A stretch of DNA of 64,000 bases, taken from the NCBI GenBank assembly GCA_947561395.2, contig OX387186.1, positions 5,672,835 to 5,736,834 on the forward strand. The letters are read 5' to 3'. The stretch's first letter is position 1. The number at the start of each line of letters is the position of its first letter. This document shows, one piece after another, positions 23,422 to 35,720 of this stretch. The notes below the pieces were generated by a model. It worked only from the letters and a program-made list of their open reading frames with translations. It did not search any database and was not told the DNA's origin. Position numbers and translations under genes: made by a program. The stretch comes from Buxus sempervirens. Lineage: Eukaryota > Streptophyta > Magnoliopsida > Buxales > Buxaceae.

Positions 23422-24076
23422 TTTCAAGATCTGGTATCTACTGGTATGAATTTTCAAGCCGCTAAGTTAATCTGGGCACCTGGTTGCCCCAGCAAGGTTG
23501 GTTTCTTTTTGTGGGCAGCTTCACTTGATAAAATTCTCACATTAAACCACTTAAAGAATAGAGGATGGCAGCTCCCCAACAGGTGCATCATGTGTAAACA
23601 GCAAGAGGAATCAGAGGAACATTTGCTAATACATTGTACAGGTGTATCAAAATTATGGAACATGATCCTAACAAGACTGGAATTGGTATGGACTCAACCT
23701 GAAACTTTTAGGCAGTCTCTGGAAGCATGGGGTTGGCTGAAGGGTAAGTCATGTTGTGAACTGATATGGAATTCAATTCCGGCAGCTATAGCTTGGGTCA
23801 CTTGGGGAGAGAGAAATCACAGGATCTTTAAGGACTCAGAAAGAAGTTAGTTCTACCTGGAAAAATGGGTCCTGAAACTGATCCACAATTGGATTGGCAG
23901 CCAAGTATCAATAAAAGACATTCTGTTAGAGGATTTTCTGAATTGTACTAATTTTTCTGATTTGTAGAAAGGGTATTTTAGAGTAGGATGGGATGTCTTG
24001 GTACACTGTTTGTGTACCTGTTCACGTAATTCTATTCTTAATGATAATTTAAGAATTATTACTTATCAAAAAAAAA
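23422..24076 (+). mobile_element. 5'-truncated LINE with zinc-binding RT C-terminus
   Basis: The reading frame 23446-23850 encodes the zf-RVT domain found at the C-terminus of plant LINE reverse transcriptases: a PSKVGFFLWAA motif, then NRCIMC, then EEHLLIHC giving the C-x2-C/H/C pattern, then ITWGERN-like residues. The element ends ATTACTTATCAAAAAAAAAAA. A perfect 10-bp target duplication AAGTATTAAT flanks it (23412-23421, 24077-24086). The duplicate locus near 35455 has no insert, so it is younger than the segmental duplication. Confidence 0.9.
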
Positions 24077-24370
24077 AAGTATTAATCTTTATTCTGTTTT
24101 CCAACATCCCTTGTAACAAGCATAGATTTAAGCCAAAATGAATTAAAATTGAAGCTAAAACAGAGTAGAAGTCACCTAAACAAAGTTTACAACAAGTTCT
24201 GCTACCAATATATTTCGGGTAATCAGTCCCATTATGACACATTTATTTATTGGATCAAAAATGAGGGAGATACTAAGAAAACTGCCAAGGCAAACTTTAA
24301 TTGGACACTTCAATATAGAAGCAAGGGATGGATTCACCTGAATGGAAGACAAACAGATATTGTACCATTT

Positions 24371-26781
24371 TTAGGACATGGGCCTTGAAGAGACAGTGTT
24401 GTTGGCCTTAGAAGCAGCTGAGGCAGCAAACCATGCCATGGATCTTCTGCTGGATTCTCTTGTAAACTCTTGGAGAAACTTTGGGACTGGAGGCACTCCA
24501 GCCTCTGAGACTCCCTCCAGAATCTGAGCTACCCATCCCATTGACGGTCCGTCTTTCTCATCATCTTGAATGCACCAACAAGCAACTCTGCAAGCTCTTG
24601 CAACTTCTATGTTAGTACTTCTTTGCACGTCGTGATCCAATGATGTAAAAATCTCTTCTCCTTTGTTTAGTTTGTCTGCGGCCTGATTTGGAAAGTAATC
24701 ATCCATACCATCATCCAAGAGGTCCCAGTTTCTCCTTCCTGATATAACCACAAAAAGCACCATTCCATAGCTAAAAACATCAACTTTAGCTGTGATAGCT
24801 CCACCCAAAATCCATTCCGAGGCAAGATAGCCTCTAGTTCCTTTCATAGTCGTCAGAATCCGACTGAAGTCCCTGCCTAAAATCTTTGCAAGACCAAAGT
24901 CGGCTATCTTGGGATGAAACCCAGCATCCAGTAGTATATTTTCAGGCTTTATGTCACAATGTATAATGCAATCTCTGCACTTCTCATGGAGGTAAGCGAG
25001 TCCTCTGGCAGTCACAAGTGCAATTTCATATCTTGTTTTCCAATCTAAAACAATGGAATCCTTTCGAAACAATTGAGACCGAAGAGAACCATTTGGCATG
25101 TAATCATAAACAAGAAATCTTTTTGTACCTTCCATGCAAAACTCACGAAGGCAGACAAGATTAATGTGCTGGATTGTCCCAATGGTATTCACTTTCAATC
25201 GAAATTGCTTATCTTCTTGTTTTATGGCTTTACTACAATGGTTGTTGAATTGGGCAATTTCCCTTTAAAAACAGAACCAAAACGTCCTTCTCCTAGTTTT
25301 TCAGAGAATTTCTTTGTCGCTCTTTTTAAATCTCTGTAAGCAAAGACCACAATCTCTGTAAGCAAAGACCACCAAATTATCCTCAACTTCCTTCTACGCA
25401 TCTGGAGACTTTATCCTCCTGCATCTCCAAATTATGAAAAGGACAACAGCAAAGAGTGTTATCACCCCTGCATCTGCACCTATAATAACTGCAGCTGTTA
25501 TTCTTCCTGTCTTCTTATCTCGAGAGCCCACCTGGACATACAGATTTCTTCCCCTAATGTCATCCTGTGAAAGCTTTTCCAGATTTAACAGGTCTCCTTG
25601 CCGCATCAAACATCCTTCATCATAAGCATAAGCAGTGCAAGAACAGTTTCTCAAGCAAGCTAATTCGAACTCTTTGACGTCTCCAACTGGAGACTTCCGA
25701 TTTCTCTGGCCACCTCATATTTGATATCAGCAAACATGTGTCATTCCCCCCATTATTGCATTTTAAGGGACCTTTCCTTACCCACCTGAATGATCATCCA
25801 AATTCCAATCTTTCAAAGATCTTGGTTCAAATCCTTCCACACATCCACACAGAGATATTATCTGCTGATTACAGATACCAGAGGGACCACAATATGCATA
25901 AACAGTACATTGCTGTTGTGGTCCTGTCCAAAACAAACTCCACTCATTACTTGCAAAGTCCACCCCCACACCCATTGCTTAATCTGCCTATTCACATCCA
26001 TCACAAATCTAGTAAGAGAAGATGCAGAAGCATCAGAATAGGTGAAATAGCTCTCATTCTCCTTTGAAACAATGGTGACATTGGTAATATAATAGTTTAT
26101 GTCTATTTCAGGAATGAAGGTGAAAATATGTCCAGTCCATTTACCACTATTGCGACATGCTATGGACCTGTTCCACTGCAAAATATGACTGGTTCCATTT
26201 GGTTTCACTGCTGCAGAGAACAATCCAGGTGCTGGATCTTCTACATTTCTCCATGAAGTGAGAGAGTATCTCTTATTTGTGAGCTTATTGAATCCAAGCT
26301 TTTCTCCAGGCAGTCATGTATTTGTTGGATAATCAAAGCTCTGTCAAATTATGCTAGAGGAATAAATTCTATCTTTCAAAACCAAATTTCCATTGTCAAG
26401 AAGCATCGCTAAACTGGCTCCTGAGGTCGAATTTGAGGACCAAATCTGGACCTTGGACTGGTCTAATAGGACTAGATTACCATCTTTCAAGAGAATCAAT
26501 GTGGATGAAGATGGTTCTGAGACTGATTTATCTCTATTTGCAACCCAAACAACTGTTTGGTTTATGATTGTTCTGTACCAGATTCCTATGTAATAGTTCT
26601 GAGAGTTACCTGGAGTGAAGAAACCAAGTTCAAATATTCCACCTGGAGAGGTTACTGTTTGATTCCCAGATATAGGTTGACCCCAAAATATGGTATCAGC
26701 TGCAATGGAGGGACAAGCTTTGAAACATAAGTGAAGAATCAGAATTGGAAGAAAGCAACATGGCTTGCTTCTGATCCCCAT
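24371..26781 (-). pseudogene. GLK4: receptor-kinase pseudogene
   Basis: The start at 26781 (MGIRSKPCCF) matches GLK5. Trp codons have become TGA at 26344-26346 (I-W-QSF) and 26314-26316 (T-W-LPG). One base is lost near 25960 in the FASNEW region. The segment after DDHSGG is short, with further disruption near 25690-25780. Leu becomes TAG at 25394-25396 just after the membrane helix. A 22-bp tandem duplication (25329-25350, 25351-25372) disturbs the start of the kinase. The remaining kinase is open for 275 codons from 25198 and has HCDIKPEN and DFGLAK, but the APE motif reads ASE. It is not expected to yield a receptor. Confidence 0.9.
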
Positions 26782-26876
26782 CTCTGCGAAGAGAATGACA
26801 CTGAAGAGACAAACATAATTTAAGGAGCAAGAGAAGAAAATATATTGGACAGATACTCATGAAGTAGAGGTCTTCT

Positions 26877-26923
26877 TTGACAAATATAATTTGACTTGTG
26901 AAGTCAAACCAACTACTTTGACT
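26877..26923. promoter_or_regulatory. W-box cluster upstream of GLK4
   Basis: Four TTGAC cores lie within 47 bp: TTGAC 26877, TTGACT 26891, AGTCAA 26902 and TTGACT 26918. They are about 100-140 bp upstream of the old start codon. WRKY factors bind such sites in clusters, commonly in defence promoters. Three of the cores are preserved upstream of GLK5. Confidence 0.55.
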
Positions 26924-27289
26924 TAAGGTAATCCCATTATATATACTTAATATGGAAAAGATTTAAATAATGTACAATCAACAACTTGCACACTAAACTA
27001 ATTGAAAGCCACAAGGAAGATCCAGAGGAACGAGCAAAAAGGGAACATGTGTTTGACTTTTGTGTTCTTGAGTCTTGACACACACATCTTCTGTACTTAA
27101 GTATGCACTTGACAATTGACTAGGGCCGGTGAAAGAATCATCTCCGCAACTGCAGTGGCCTTTTTCTTGTATTGAAAACAGCCCATAAAACCATTTCTTT
27201 GCCACTTAAGTCAATGATCTATTGAAAATGGGACTAGCTGATAAATTTGACTTAAACTTTTTGAAAGGGCAATGAATTGGGTGTTGATA

Positions 27290-27535
27290 ATGCACATTAG
27301 GGTGGCAGGTCAACTGACAGGAGCTAATATACACATTGAGGATTTCTTGTTATGTAATAGTTTTCATGAGCTAGAAGAAAAGGTGTGAATGAAGTTGTAT
27401 GCGTCCATCCCTATCCTAGAGGGCTGTCCTAAGCTAGATTAGGAGTAAAGTGTCTACCCTGGTACACATTTTGTGTACCTTTACACTGCTTTATCAATAT
27501 ATATACAATATCCTTGCTTACTGATAAAAAAAAAT
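27290..27535 (+). mobile_element. LINE 3' end fragment
   Basis: The 246 bp end CTTACTGATAAAAAAAA and share GTACAC-TTGTGTACCT with the end of the LINE at 23422-24076. TTGGGTGTTGATA (27277-27289) recurs as TTGGGAGTTGATA (27536-27548). The duplicate region near 38635 lacks the insert. Confidence 0.75.
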
Positions 27536-27693
27536 TTGGGAGTTGATAGTTCTGATCGTTAAAATTTCCCAACAAGGAGCACAGCTAATGTCAACAACTC
27601 CAGAATATTGAGGGAAACATTGAGGAAAATCTCAAGTCTCATAGTCCTATGTTTCTGCCATTTTACCTTATAGATAGACTTATAGATTCTATC

Positions 27694-27921
27694 TGTTGGA
27701 AACAGTGATTCATATTCTGGGTATACCGGGTTTAGGGCTGGACCGGCTGGTATATCCGTATATATATATATATATTAATGTAAACCTAATTGAGATTTTC
27801 TTGGTGGAAATTTTGCCGTACACAGTGGATGTAGGAACCTTGCCAAACCACTTGAAATTCTGTATTCTTGTTCCTTTTCTTCTCTAATTTTTTACTATTC
27901 ACGTTGCACAATTTCACAACA
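27694..27921 (+). mobile_element. Solo LTR, Ty1/Copia-like
   Basis: The 228 bp start TGTTGGAAAC and end CACAACA. They are flanked by CTATC (27689-27693) and CTATT (27922-27926). The wording TGGATGTAGGAACCTTGCC, then AACCACTTGAAATTCTG, is typical of plant Copia LTRs. The duplicate region near 38795 has no such insert, so it is younger than the segmental duplication. Confidence 0.65.
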
Positions 27922-28195
27922 CTATTTCTTAGCAGAGCAAGTAAACTGGAGAATTCTATAATAACAGGAGGGTCAAGTGTTATGGAAATGTCAAGATTAT
28001 TTTACATCCATGGGAACACCTTTTGTTGGTGGAGTCAATGTGACCGATATTTCCTTTATTTTTATCATACTTTATCTCCACAGCAGGCAACAGTAAGAAG
28101 GATATGAGATGATCAAGGAAGGTTAAAAAGGCAAATGAGAAAGAAGCCAAAGCAATTATAAAGAATGATTTATAATGTAGAATTGACAATCATAC

Positions 28196-30345
28196 TCACC
28201 TCAGTTCATAGACTTGGTGTACCACCAGCTTCACAGTTTGAACTCCGCTGAAAATCAGCACGGTTGATCTGCACTTGAATGGTCCTATTGCAATAGGACT
28301 CCTCAGGGGCTTTCCTTTCTGCCGGATTCTATGGCAAACACTTGGAACTTCACGTCTTGTCAATGTCATGTCCTCACTGTCTTGAATGCACCATAAAGCA
28401 AATTGATAAACCACGGTGGGCTTTTCAACACTGGTATTACCCTCTTTACCTATAATCAAGCAAGCTAGTAAGTTCTTCCCCTTTGTTACTTTGGTCGATA
28501 GCTCGAACATGGAGGTAGTCCATCACAACATATTAGATATGTCAATATTTCTCCAGCCTTTATCTTCAAAAGCATCTTTCCATAGCTATAAACATCAGCT
28601 TTTGGTATTACAGCCTCATTGAAAATCCACTGTGGCACAAGATAGCCACTGGTCCCTCTCATGGATGTGAGTACCCAGCTGAAATCTCAGCCAAAGAGCT
28701 TTGCTAGATCAAAGTCCTCAAGTCAGCATCCATTAGCATATTTCCTGGCATGCGTATATGCCACAATCTTAATGGAGATAAGCCAACACCCTAGCAATTC
28801 TAGGTACAATTGTTGTCTTCTCTTCCAGTTTAAAAGCCTGGAAATTTTTTTTTTTTTTTTTGAAACAAATTGTAACTGGAGAACAGTTTGACATACACTC
28901 AAAAGCCAGGGACCTTTTACTGCATTCAGCAAGAAATCCCCAGGAACTGTTTACAGATGATATTGATTTCATTCAGGAATTACTGCTCTCCTTCTCTCAG
29001 GGTTATGAATTTGTTCACGACTATGACTGGTGAGTCAGGTAATGTCCCTCTGAAAACAGAGCCACAGCCAACTTCCACCATTTTGTCAGGAAGTCCTTCT
29101 TTGCAAACTGGAAGTCCCTTTATCGAATCAACACAAGGGAATCCTCATATTCCTCATGTCCCCACTGTATCCTCCTGCATTTCAACACAACAACTAGTGC
29201 AATGCAGACAAGGTTTATATTCTTATAAACCCCCAAATTCCAGCCATTCCAGCCCTAATAATCCATATTCCATTCTACTTATCTGTGTAGATTGTAAGCA
29301 TAACCTCATAAACTGCCGCACCGAGATATAGATTTGACCTGTAAATATCAGTTGATGGGGGATGTTAGTAGTTTACATTTCCATATTGAACAATTATGAT
29401 CATAAGCATATGCAATCCCAAAGCAATTACTCCTGCAAAACTTTTTGTATACTTCCATATCTAACCTAATACTGCAAAAAATTGTAAATTTCTTGGCAAG
29501 CCTACATCTGAATATGACAATATTCTATTGAAGAAATATCTCCTCCATTGCTGCATCGTAGAGGGGATTCCCTCACACACCCACCTATCTATTGTCCAAA
29601 TATATACATTCACATCCTTGCGAGCATTTTCCAGGTCATGTTACTATCAATATACTGATTCCCGAGAGACCAACAGTTAATTGTTTGGAGCTTTCCAAAT
29701 CAACCGATTAAACTTGTCCAGACTCATCGAATCTGATTCTTTAAGTGTTATAGGCAATAAGAGAGTAGGCTACATAGAGCTCCTTATTTGGCACACTACT
29801 GAAACTCACAAAATTTGCTATGGTATCAAGAATATTAAGTATTTGCTTGTCGGAGCATGTATACCTGGGAATCAAAGAGAGACATGCATAGACTTGAAAT
29901 GCCAGCATATACATTGAGATAGAAGCCTCCCTGTTCAGAATAGTCGAATTTTTTCTTTTTTCCTTTTTTCATATAGAGAATTGTACCTGCCTGCAATATA
30001 TAGGTTGGCTCATCAAAGCTTCGCCAAATTATTTGAGAGGAAGCCGAGATCTGTATGATGATATCTTTAAACCCCAAATATCGTACTTGAAACCGTGGAA
30101 CGGAACACCTCTGTTTGGCACCCAAACAACCGTGTGAAGGGGATCTCCGACTTACCAGATTCCAAGATAGAAATACTGAGACTTCCCTGTTTGGGAGAAA
30201 TCCTATTCAAAGTCTCCACCTCTACAGATTGTTAGAGTCTGGTTTCCAGAGAGAGATTGCCTACCTGAAGAGTTGCCATAAAGAATGGGATTTAAGACAG
30301 AACTTTGAAGAAAGAGAGGATTGGAAGAAGTAACCGTGGATGCAT
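28196..30345 (-). pseudogene. Old receptor-kinase pseudogene (copy A)
   Basis: Scattered pieces of the same gene family can be read in order on the minus strand. They are GRQSLSGNQTLT near 30230-30270 (B-lectin start), IIWRSFDEPTYIL near 30010-30050, MRGTSGYLVPQWI near 28625-28665 (APEWI region), ADVYSYG near 28585, and ALWCIQDSED near 28370-28400 (kinase end). No frame is longer than about 100 codons. It is far more diverged from GLK1-5 than they are from one another, so it is an older lineage. The copy at 39060-41175 shares its damage. Confidence 0.75.
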
Positions 30346-30664
30346 CTGATACACATCTCTTCAAAGTGCAAATTAACCTAAAAGAAGGTGTTAATCGCTG
30401 TAATAGCACAGTAGGCCTTCTGCGAGAGACGAGAGAGAGACTCTCCGGGGATTTTCATGACCGTTGTTGTCCGACTTTTAAGTCTGCAAACCATAATGAC
30501 CATAACAGCCTTATGAGATATTCAAATTTTAAATTAGACCAAATCGATTTTGTATCTTAACCGATGTCACCCAAAAGTCAAAAACCGTGAAAGACGTGAA
30601 TAGCTTGTTAAATGCAATACAAAATCGTCTATATCTTGCGTGGGGCTTACCCTGTGTTATGAAA

Positions 30665-30851
30665 TCTATATTATATATATATATATATAAAGAGAAGAAG
30701 GAGGAATATTCCCTTTAGATTCTGGCTCCCCTTTTCTTTTTCCAAGCATTACCCTCCCCAAACAAAACAATCCCACACTATTGTAACTACCTTGGCTGTT
30801 TATTAAAGTGTGCACACGTTTTCTACGCGCGTAGCGCATGCAGCCCCCTAG
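30665..30851 (+). mobile_element. Small nonautonomous Helitron
   Basis: The element starts TCTATATTATATATAT and ends with the palindrome CTACGCGCGTAG, then CGCATGCAGCCCC and CTAG. It sits exactly between A (30664) and T (30852). TC at the 5' end, hairpin plus CTAG at the 3' end and AT insertion are the three Helitron marks. At 187 bp it has no helicase. Copy B lacks it. Confidence 0.75.
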
Positions 30852-30855
30852 TAAG

Positions 30856-31327
30856 TAGGAATGGCAATGGGCAAGGTTAAACGGGTAATGCACTTGGTTA
30901 CAAAAAGCTCCTCCATTTTTGTGTTTGGCTCTATTAGATGATCTGTGTGGAAGGATATTTGTAAGAAACAGATAGTAATATAGAGGTATCCTCATTTCAT
31001 TATAAATAAATAAATAAAAAAGGGTTAAACGGGTAATGTATTGTTAAAATTGGATTATGGGTGGTTTGGGTTATCTCGCCTCAAACCCAACTTTAGTCTA
31101 ATAAATAATTATTTTTATAAGATATTATTTTAATATATATTATTTAGAAAAAATACATATTTGATAGATAAATATATTAATAAATGTATTACTTTTAAGA
31201 ACACATTATTTTTGCATCTTTTAATAATACTAGGATCAACCCCAACCTATCCCTGTTAGCAACCTGATAGGGGGCGAGTTAGGGTTTGGTATTTGGCTTA
31301 CCCAAACCCTTCCCGTTGCCATCCCTA
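30856..31327. mobile_element. MITE (copy A), with nested retroposed insert
   Basis: The ends are TAGGAATGGCAATGGGCAAGG and, on the other strand, TAGGGATGGCAACGGGAAGGG. The copy at 41628-41857 in the duplicate shows it was present before the duplication. Copy A is longer because of an insertion at 30891-31022. I see no coding capacity. Confidence 0.65.
30891..31022 (+). mobile_element. 132-bp retroposed fragment
   Basis: The 16-bp repeat GGTTAAACGGGTAATG (30875-30890 and 31023-31038) flanks a segment ending in ATAAATAAATAAATAAAAAA. A long target duplication with an A-rich tail points to LINE-driven retroposition. Copy B lacks it. Confidence 0.7.
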
Positions 31328-31557
31328 AAAATAAGGAGGTGACATGCTGCTCGCCCAACTTGCTATCCAGCAAGCTAGCAATGCCATTATCCCTATTGTA
31401 TGAGTGCATTTCCTCTAGTCCCAGAATCCGGTAATATTGTGATACCACTAGATGGGGCATCCATCCATCCATCTGCTTCATGTTAGTACCAGTGGTAGCA
31501 AAGGAAACGATCTCTATAAGTAGGCAGGCTCACTTGCTGAGCAGGGACCACAAGTTA

Positions 31558-31785
31558 AAATGCTTACTCTACCATTTGGTGGGAAATTTTCATTGGTTAA
31601 AGTTAAATCGAAGATCCATATCTTTTTCACTGCGACCAAGTAACATGATGCCACTCGGTTAAATGCTTACTCTACTATCGGGTGGGAAATTTTGATTGGT
31701 TAAAGTTAAAAAGAAGACCTACATCTTTTTCACTGCGACCAAGTTTAAATAGAAGATCTCTATCTTTTTCACTGCGATTGGGTCC
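31558..31785. repeat. Tandem repeat, about 85-105-bp unit (copy A)
   Basis: Two full units and a partial third each contain ACTCTAC, GGTGGGAAATTTT, TTGGTTAAAGTTAAA and ATCTTTTTCACTGCGACCAAG. Copy B has an expanded version at 42086-42500. Confidence 0.75.
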
Positions 31786-32984
31786 TCTTAGGTTAATAGT
31801 ATAATGATCCAATTTTGTAAGGTATTGTCCGTTTTAAGTCTAAGTTTACACGGTTTTGTCGTCAAAATGTATCTCATTAGATTAAATCATGTTCCCTGTA
31901 ACTCTTAAATTAAATTAAGCTAATGAAAACTTTAATGGTTGGATTTTTCTTGATGAAATCTTGTGCAATTATTTCCTGCGTTGGTTTATGCTGACATCAT
32001 CAGTCGTACGGCTGTCTCCAATGAACGGATAAGAAGAGCAATAAATGCAAGAAAATCCGTGGGATCAACGGTTCTAGATCAATCTTCAAGAAATTACATA
32101 AATTAAAATATTTCGCGTCTTATTTCAAGAGTCAAACACAAACACTTGCCAGCTTGTGATTAAGTCGACGTAATTAACGAACGAAATTCGAAGTGTTCTA
32201 GTCTATAAACTAAACGACACCACTCGGTGAATCAGCTTAACAGTGGACCCACACACCTGATCTGACTCAAAAAGAGCAAAACATCAACGGTGGAAATGGA
32301 AGATAGTGTGGTGGGCCAGATTGCCGTTAGCGAGTTTTGTTTTTACGGGGGAAGAAACAACCGATTTCGTCTGCGGCGACCTTCTCTACGGCGAGACCTT
32401 CGTTTGTTTTTTACCACTGGTCGACAACGACCAACCGAAATCCAACCCAAACCATCCGGTTGGTCCCAAACCAAAATCACGAGACCAACGGGCAATGCAA
32501 TGACAAACAGTTCGACTGATAGCTTCGTCAATAGTAAGATTTGTGCCATGAAACGACAGGATTACTCATCTTCTTCAACATAACAACCATGCTAAATCAA
32601 ATCCTAAAACATGGAAGAAAGATTAAAAGATATATCTCCACATAACTTGGATGAACGCAAAAATGCTTTAGATCCAATCCCAACCAAAACTTCGAAGAAA
32701 TGCGTTGAGAGATGTAGGATGTGGAAGAATAATGCCTGGCGAATCGACTTCAAATAGTGGAAGGCAACGATGGTTTGAAGAATGGAACTGTAACGGCGCT
32801 ATTCAGGAATAAAACTAAGCCTTGTGCACGTTTTTAGGTTTGGATTTTTTTTTTCTGAATTTTCGCCTTGACGCTCGAGCAGGCGGAAATCGCGTAGAAA
32901 GCGTCACTTTCGGGTTTTTTGAGTTTTTTTTATTTTTGCCTTGACGCTCAGGCGTGTGTAAATCTTCCCGAAATTGCTTAAAAT
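31786..32984. other. End of copy A and junction spacer
   Basis: Up to about 32349 the sequence matches 42580-43000. The rest (32350-32984) is not in copy B and separates the two duplicates. An open frame at 32290-32583 (+) crosses the duplication edge and resembles no family I know. It could be an exon fragment of an unrelated gene. Confidence 0.45.
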
Positions 32985-33272
32985 ATGCTTAGAGGATGGT
33001 TCAGAGACTGGTTTATCTCTATTTGCCACCAAACAACTATTTGGTCTATGATTGTTTTGTACCAGATTCATATGTAGTAGTTCCAAGAGTTACCTGGAGT
33101 AAAGAAACCAAGTTCGAATATGCTACCTGGGGAGGTTATTGTTTGATTACCAGAAAGAGATTGACCCCAAAGGATTCTATCAGCTCTGGTGGACAGACAG
33201 GCTTTGACGCATAAATAAAGGATCAGAAGAGGAAGAAGGATCAGAAGAGACGGCCTTCATTCTGAGCCCCAT
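32985..33272 (-). pseudogene. Receptor-kinase N-terminal stub (start of copy B)
   Basis: This is the first roughly 90 codons of a GLK3-like gene: signal peptide and the first half of the B-lectin domain, up to SEPSS. The sequence then breaks abruptly at about 32985. The matching edge in copy A lies at about 20905 inside GLK3. The stub therefore marks the left breakpoint of the segmental duplication. Confidence 0.8.
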
Positions 33273-33404
33273 TTCTGCAAACAGAATTCCACTGGAGAAG
33301 GAAATACTGCATGAAGAGGAACAGGAAATTTAAATGGACAGATACACGTATAAAGCTGAGGTCTTGGTTCAAATTATTGATAGTTTTTTATTGGTCAAAT
33401 TAGA

Positions 33405-33926
33405 GGTTCTTTGGAAACGTTTTTCAAAGCAGTTTTCTGTTTTTTAAACCCTGATATTGTGTTTTGTAAAGACAGTTTTCAAATTTACTAAAAAAAATCC
33501 AAAAACAACCATGTTTTTATTAGCTGAAAATTTCTGTTTTTAAGAACAGCAGAACCATTTTTCTTGTTTTGTGGTGGGATGTCTTTAGAATTTCTTGTTC
33601 AACTAATCAAATTATACAAGGCTTTGTTTATCACAAACACCGCCACCAACACTACCGCCACCACCACCATCAAACAGCTACCCGTTGCTACCACTCTCAC
33701 AAGCGCCACCACTGCTGTTAATGCTACTACAAGCACAACCACCACCACTACCATCATCACAAATACCAAACATATTTTTATTGATTTTTAAAATCATAAG
33801 CGATTCTGACCAATTGTTACCAAATGAGTTTTCTATTAAACTTTTTTTCCAAAATCATGAAAACAAAAACAATTTGAAAAAGTTCCTTTTTTTAGATTGT
33901 TTTCTAAAAAATGTTACCAAACAGCC
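33405..33926. mobile_element. MITE with internal CAC-rich tract (copy B)
   Basis: This is the counterpart of 21413-21920, with the same ends and the same trinucleotide tract (near 33640-33760). It was inherited through the segmental duplication rather than by a new insertion. Confidence 0.6.
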
Positions 33927-35720
33927 CCGTCGACAAACTCCTTTGACTTAATGTGATTATGCATAGACTACTTAATATAAAAGGATTGAAGAATTTATTA
34001 AAAGTTGTAAGGAAGATCAGGAGGAAGGATCATCAATGGTCTATCCAATTATTTTTGTGTTATTGGAAGATACAAATCTTCTATACTTGTTTATGTATTT
34101 GATACTGTACATATGGCTGATAAAGGAATCATTTTTAAGTTTTAAGTTTTAACTATTTTAGTAGCCTTATCCTTGGGCTAGAAATAGCCCAGAAAAGCAT
34201 ATCTTCGGGTTTCCTTAGTCATCCTTTCAAGTCAATGATCAATCATATAACATACTTGAACTACCATTTTGGAAAAGTCAATTGGTTGGTCAAGAGTTAC
34301 TGATTGTTTAAATTTCCAAACAAAGTTCTGATTGTTTAAAGTTCCCAACAAAGCAACATTGTTAATGTTAACAAGTCCGGATACTAGAAGTAATCAGCGA
34401 GGAAAGATTTTAAAGTCACATAATCATAAAGTATATAATTAGGTAAGAGAAGGATGAAATTCATAATTTATAATTTGGATTTATAAAGGTGTCTGAGAAG
34501 ATGGGTTGATGGTCAGACCAATTAACATGATTCTCGACTGGTGTTCTTGTTGAAGAATCATAAAACTGAGGAAAAATTACGACCTTGGTCCTCATCTTAA
34601 GACTTTCCCATCTGACAGGAAGCAATTTCGGCTAGTTTAATAAATTGATTGCTTCCACAGTTGAGGACGATGCAGTTATCTACAATAAAGCACCATAGAA
34701 GATGAGAAAACCTTTGGTATATTCTGCGCATAATAAATTTCAAAATCAAATCTTTTATCTAATTTAAGTTATTGATGTTACAGAACCAACAAGAACAAGA
34801 ACGACGACACAATTTTTTGGGGCCCAAGAGAAATTATATCTCTTGTATGATATACAACATGAAGGATGATACAACTTTAGCTTCTTTACATACCAGATAA
34901 ACAGATCTTCATTATTTGAAATCAATAGAGTAAATACTTTCATCCAGAGAAGCAGAAGAGATGATATTGTTTGTACTCAACTGTGCTCTTACTGCTCTCG
35001 ACAGATTTGATTCATGTTTTCAAGTATTGGCTGAAATGAAAATGCATCAGTTTCATAATTTTTGGTTTAGCAATGCTTGTATAATTCCACTTTGTTTTTC
35101 TTTTTCTTTTTTAATGATTTTTATGATACCTAAACATACTGGAATGTATTGGTTTTGCCAATACTCCACTTAAAATGGATATTCTAAACCATACCAACCT
35201 CATACACAACCCCCAGTGTTTGATCATGTCCTGTTGATGTTCATTCACCAACAAGGACCTCTGCAGTTTTCACTGAGCTCTTTCCAAGAATCTTTTCTTC
35301 TCAAGGATCTCAATTTCCAAGCCATCTTGGCAGAGAAAAAAAGATATGAAGTTGCATGTGGAACAAAACTAATAAGCATGTAATTGTGGTGTAAGAAAAG
35401 TGATCTGAAAATAGGCAATCTGACTAATAATCATGTATTTAATCTTTATTCCTATAAAAAAAGGTATTTAATCTTTATTCTGTTTTCCAACATCCCTTGT
35501 AAAAAGCATTGATTTAAGCCAAAATGGATTACAGTTGAAGCTAAAACAGAGTAGAATTCACCTAAACAAAGGTTACAACAAGTTCTGCTACCAATATATT
35601 TCGGGTAATCAGTTCAATTGTGACACATTTATTTATTGCATAAAAAACAAGGGAAATACTAAGAAAACTGCCAAGGCAATTTTTTAATTGGACGCTTCAA
35701 TATAGACGCAAGAGATGGAT
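33927..35720. other. GLK5 3' flank, duplicate of 21921-24370
   Basis: It aligns with copy A except for the LINE that copy A gained. No coding region is supported. Confidence 0.6.

Noticed and set aside
31558-31785. Regularly spaced repeats, considered as a CRISPR-like array
   Set aside because: The units are about 100-bp tandem repeats without unique spacers, in a plant genome.
32985-33272. Intact small secreted lectin gene
   Set aside because: The frame is broken in the VVWVAN region and the sequence ends at the duplication breakpoint; it is a gene stub.
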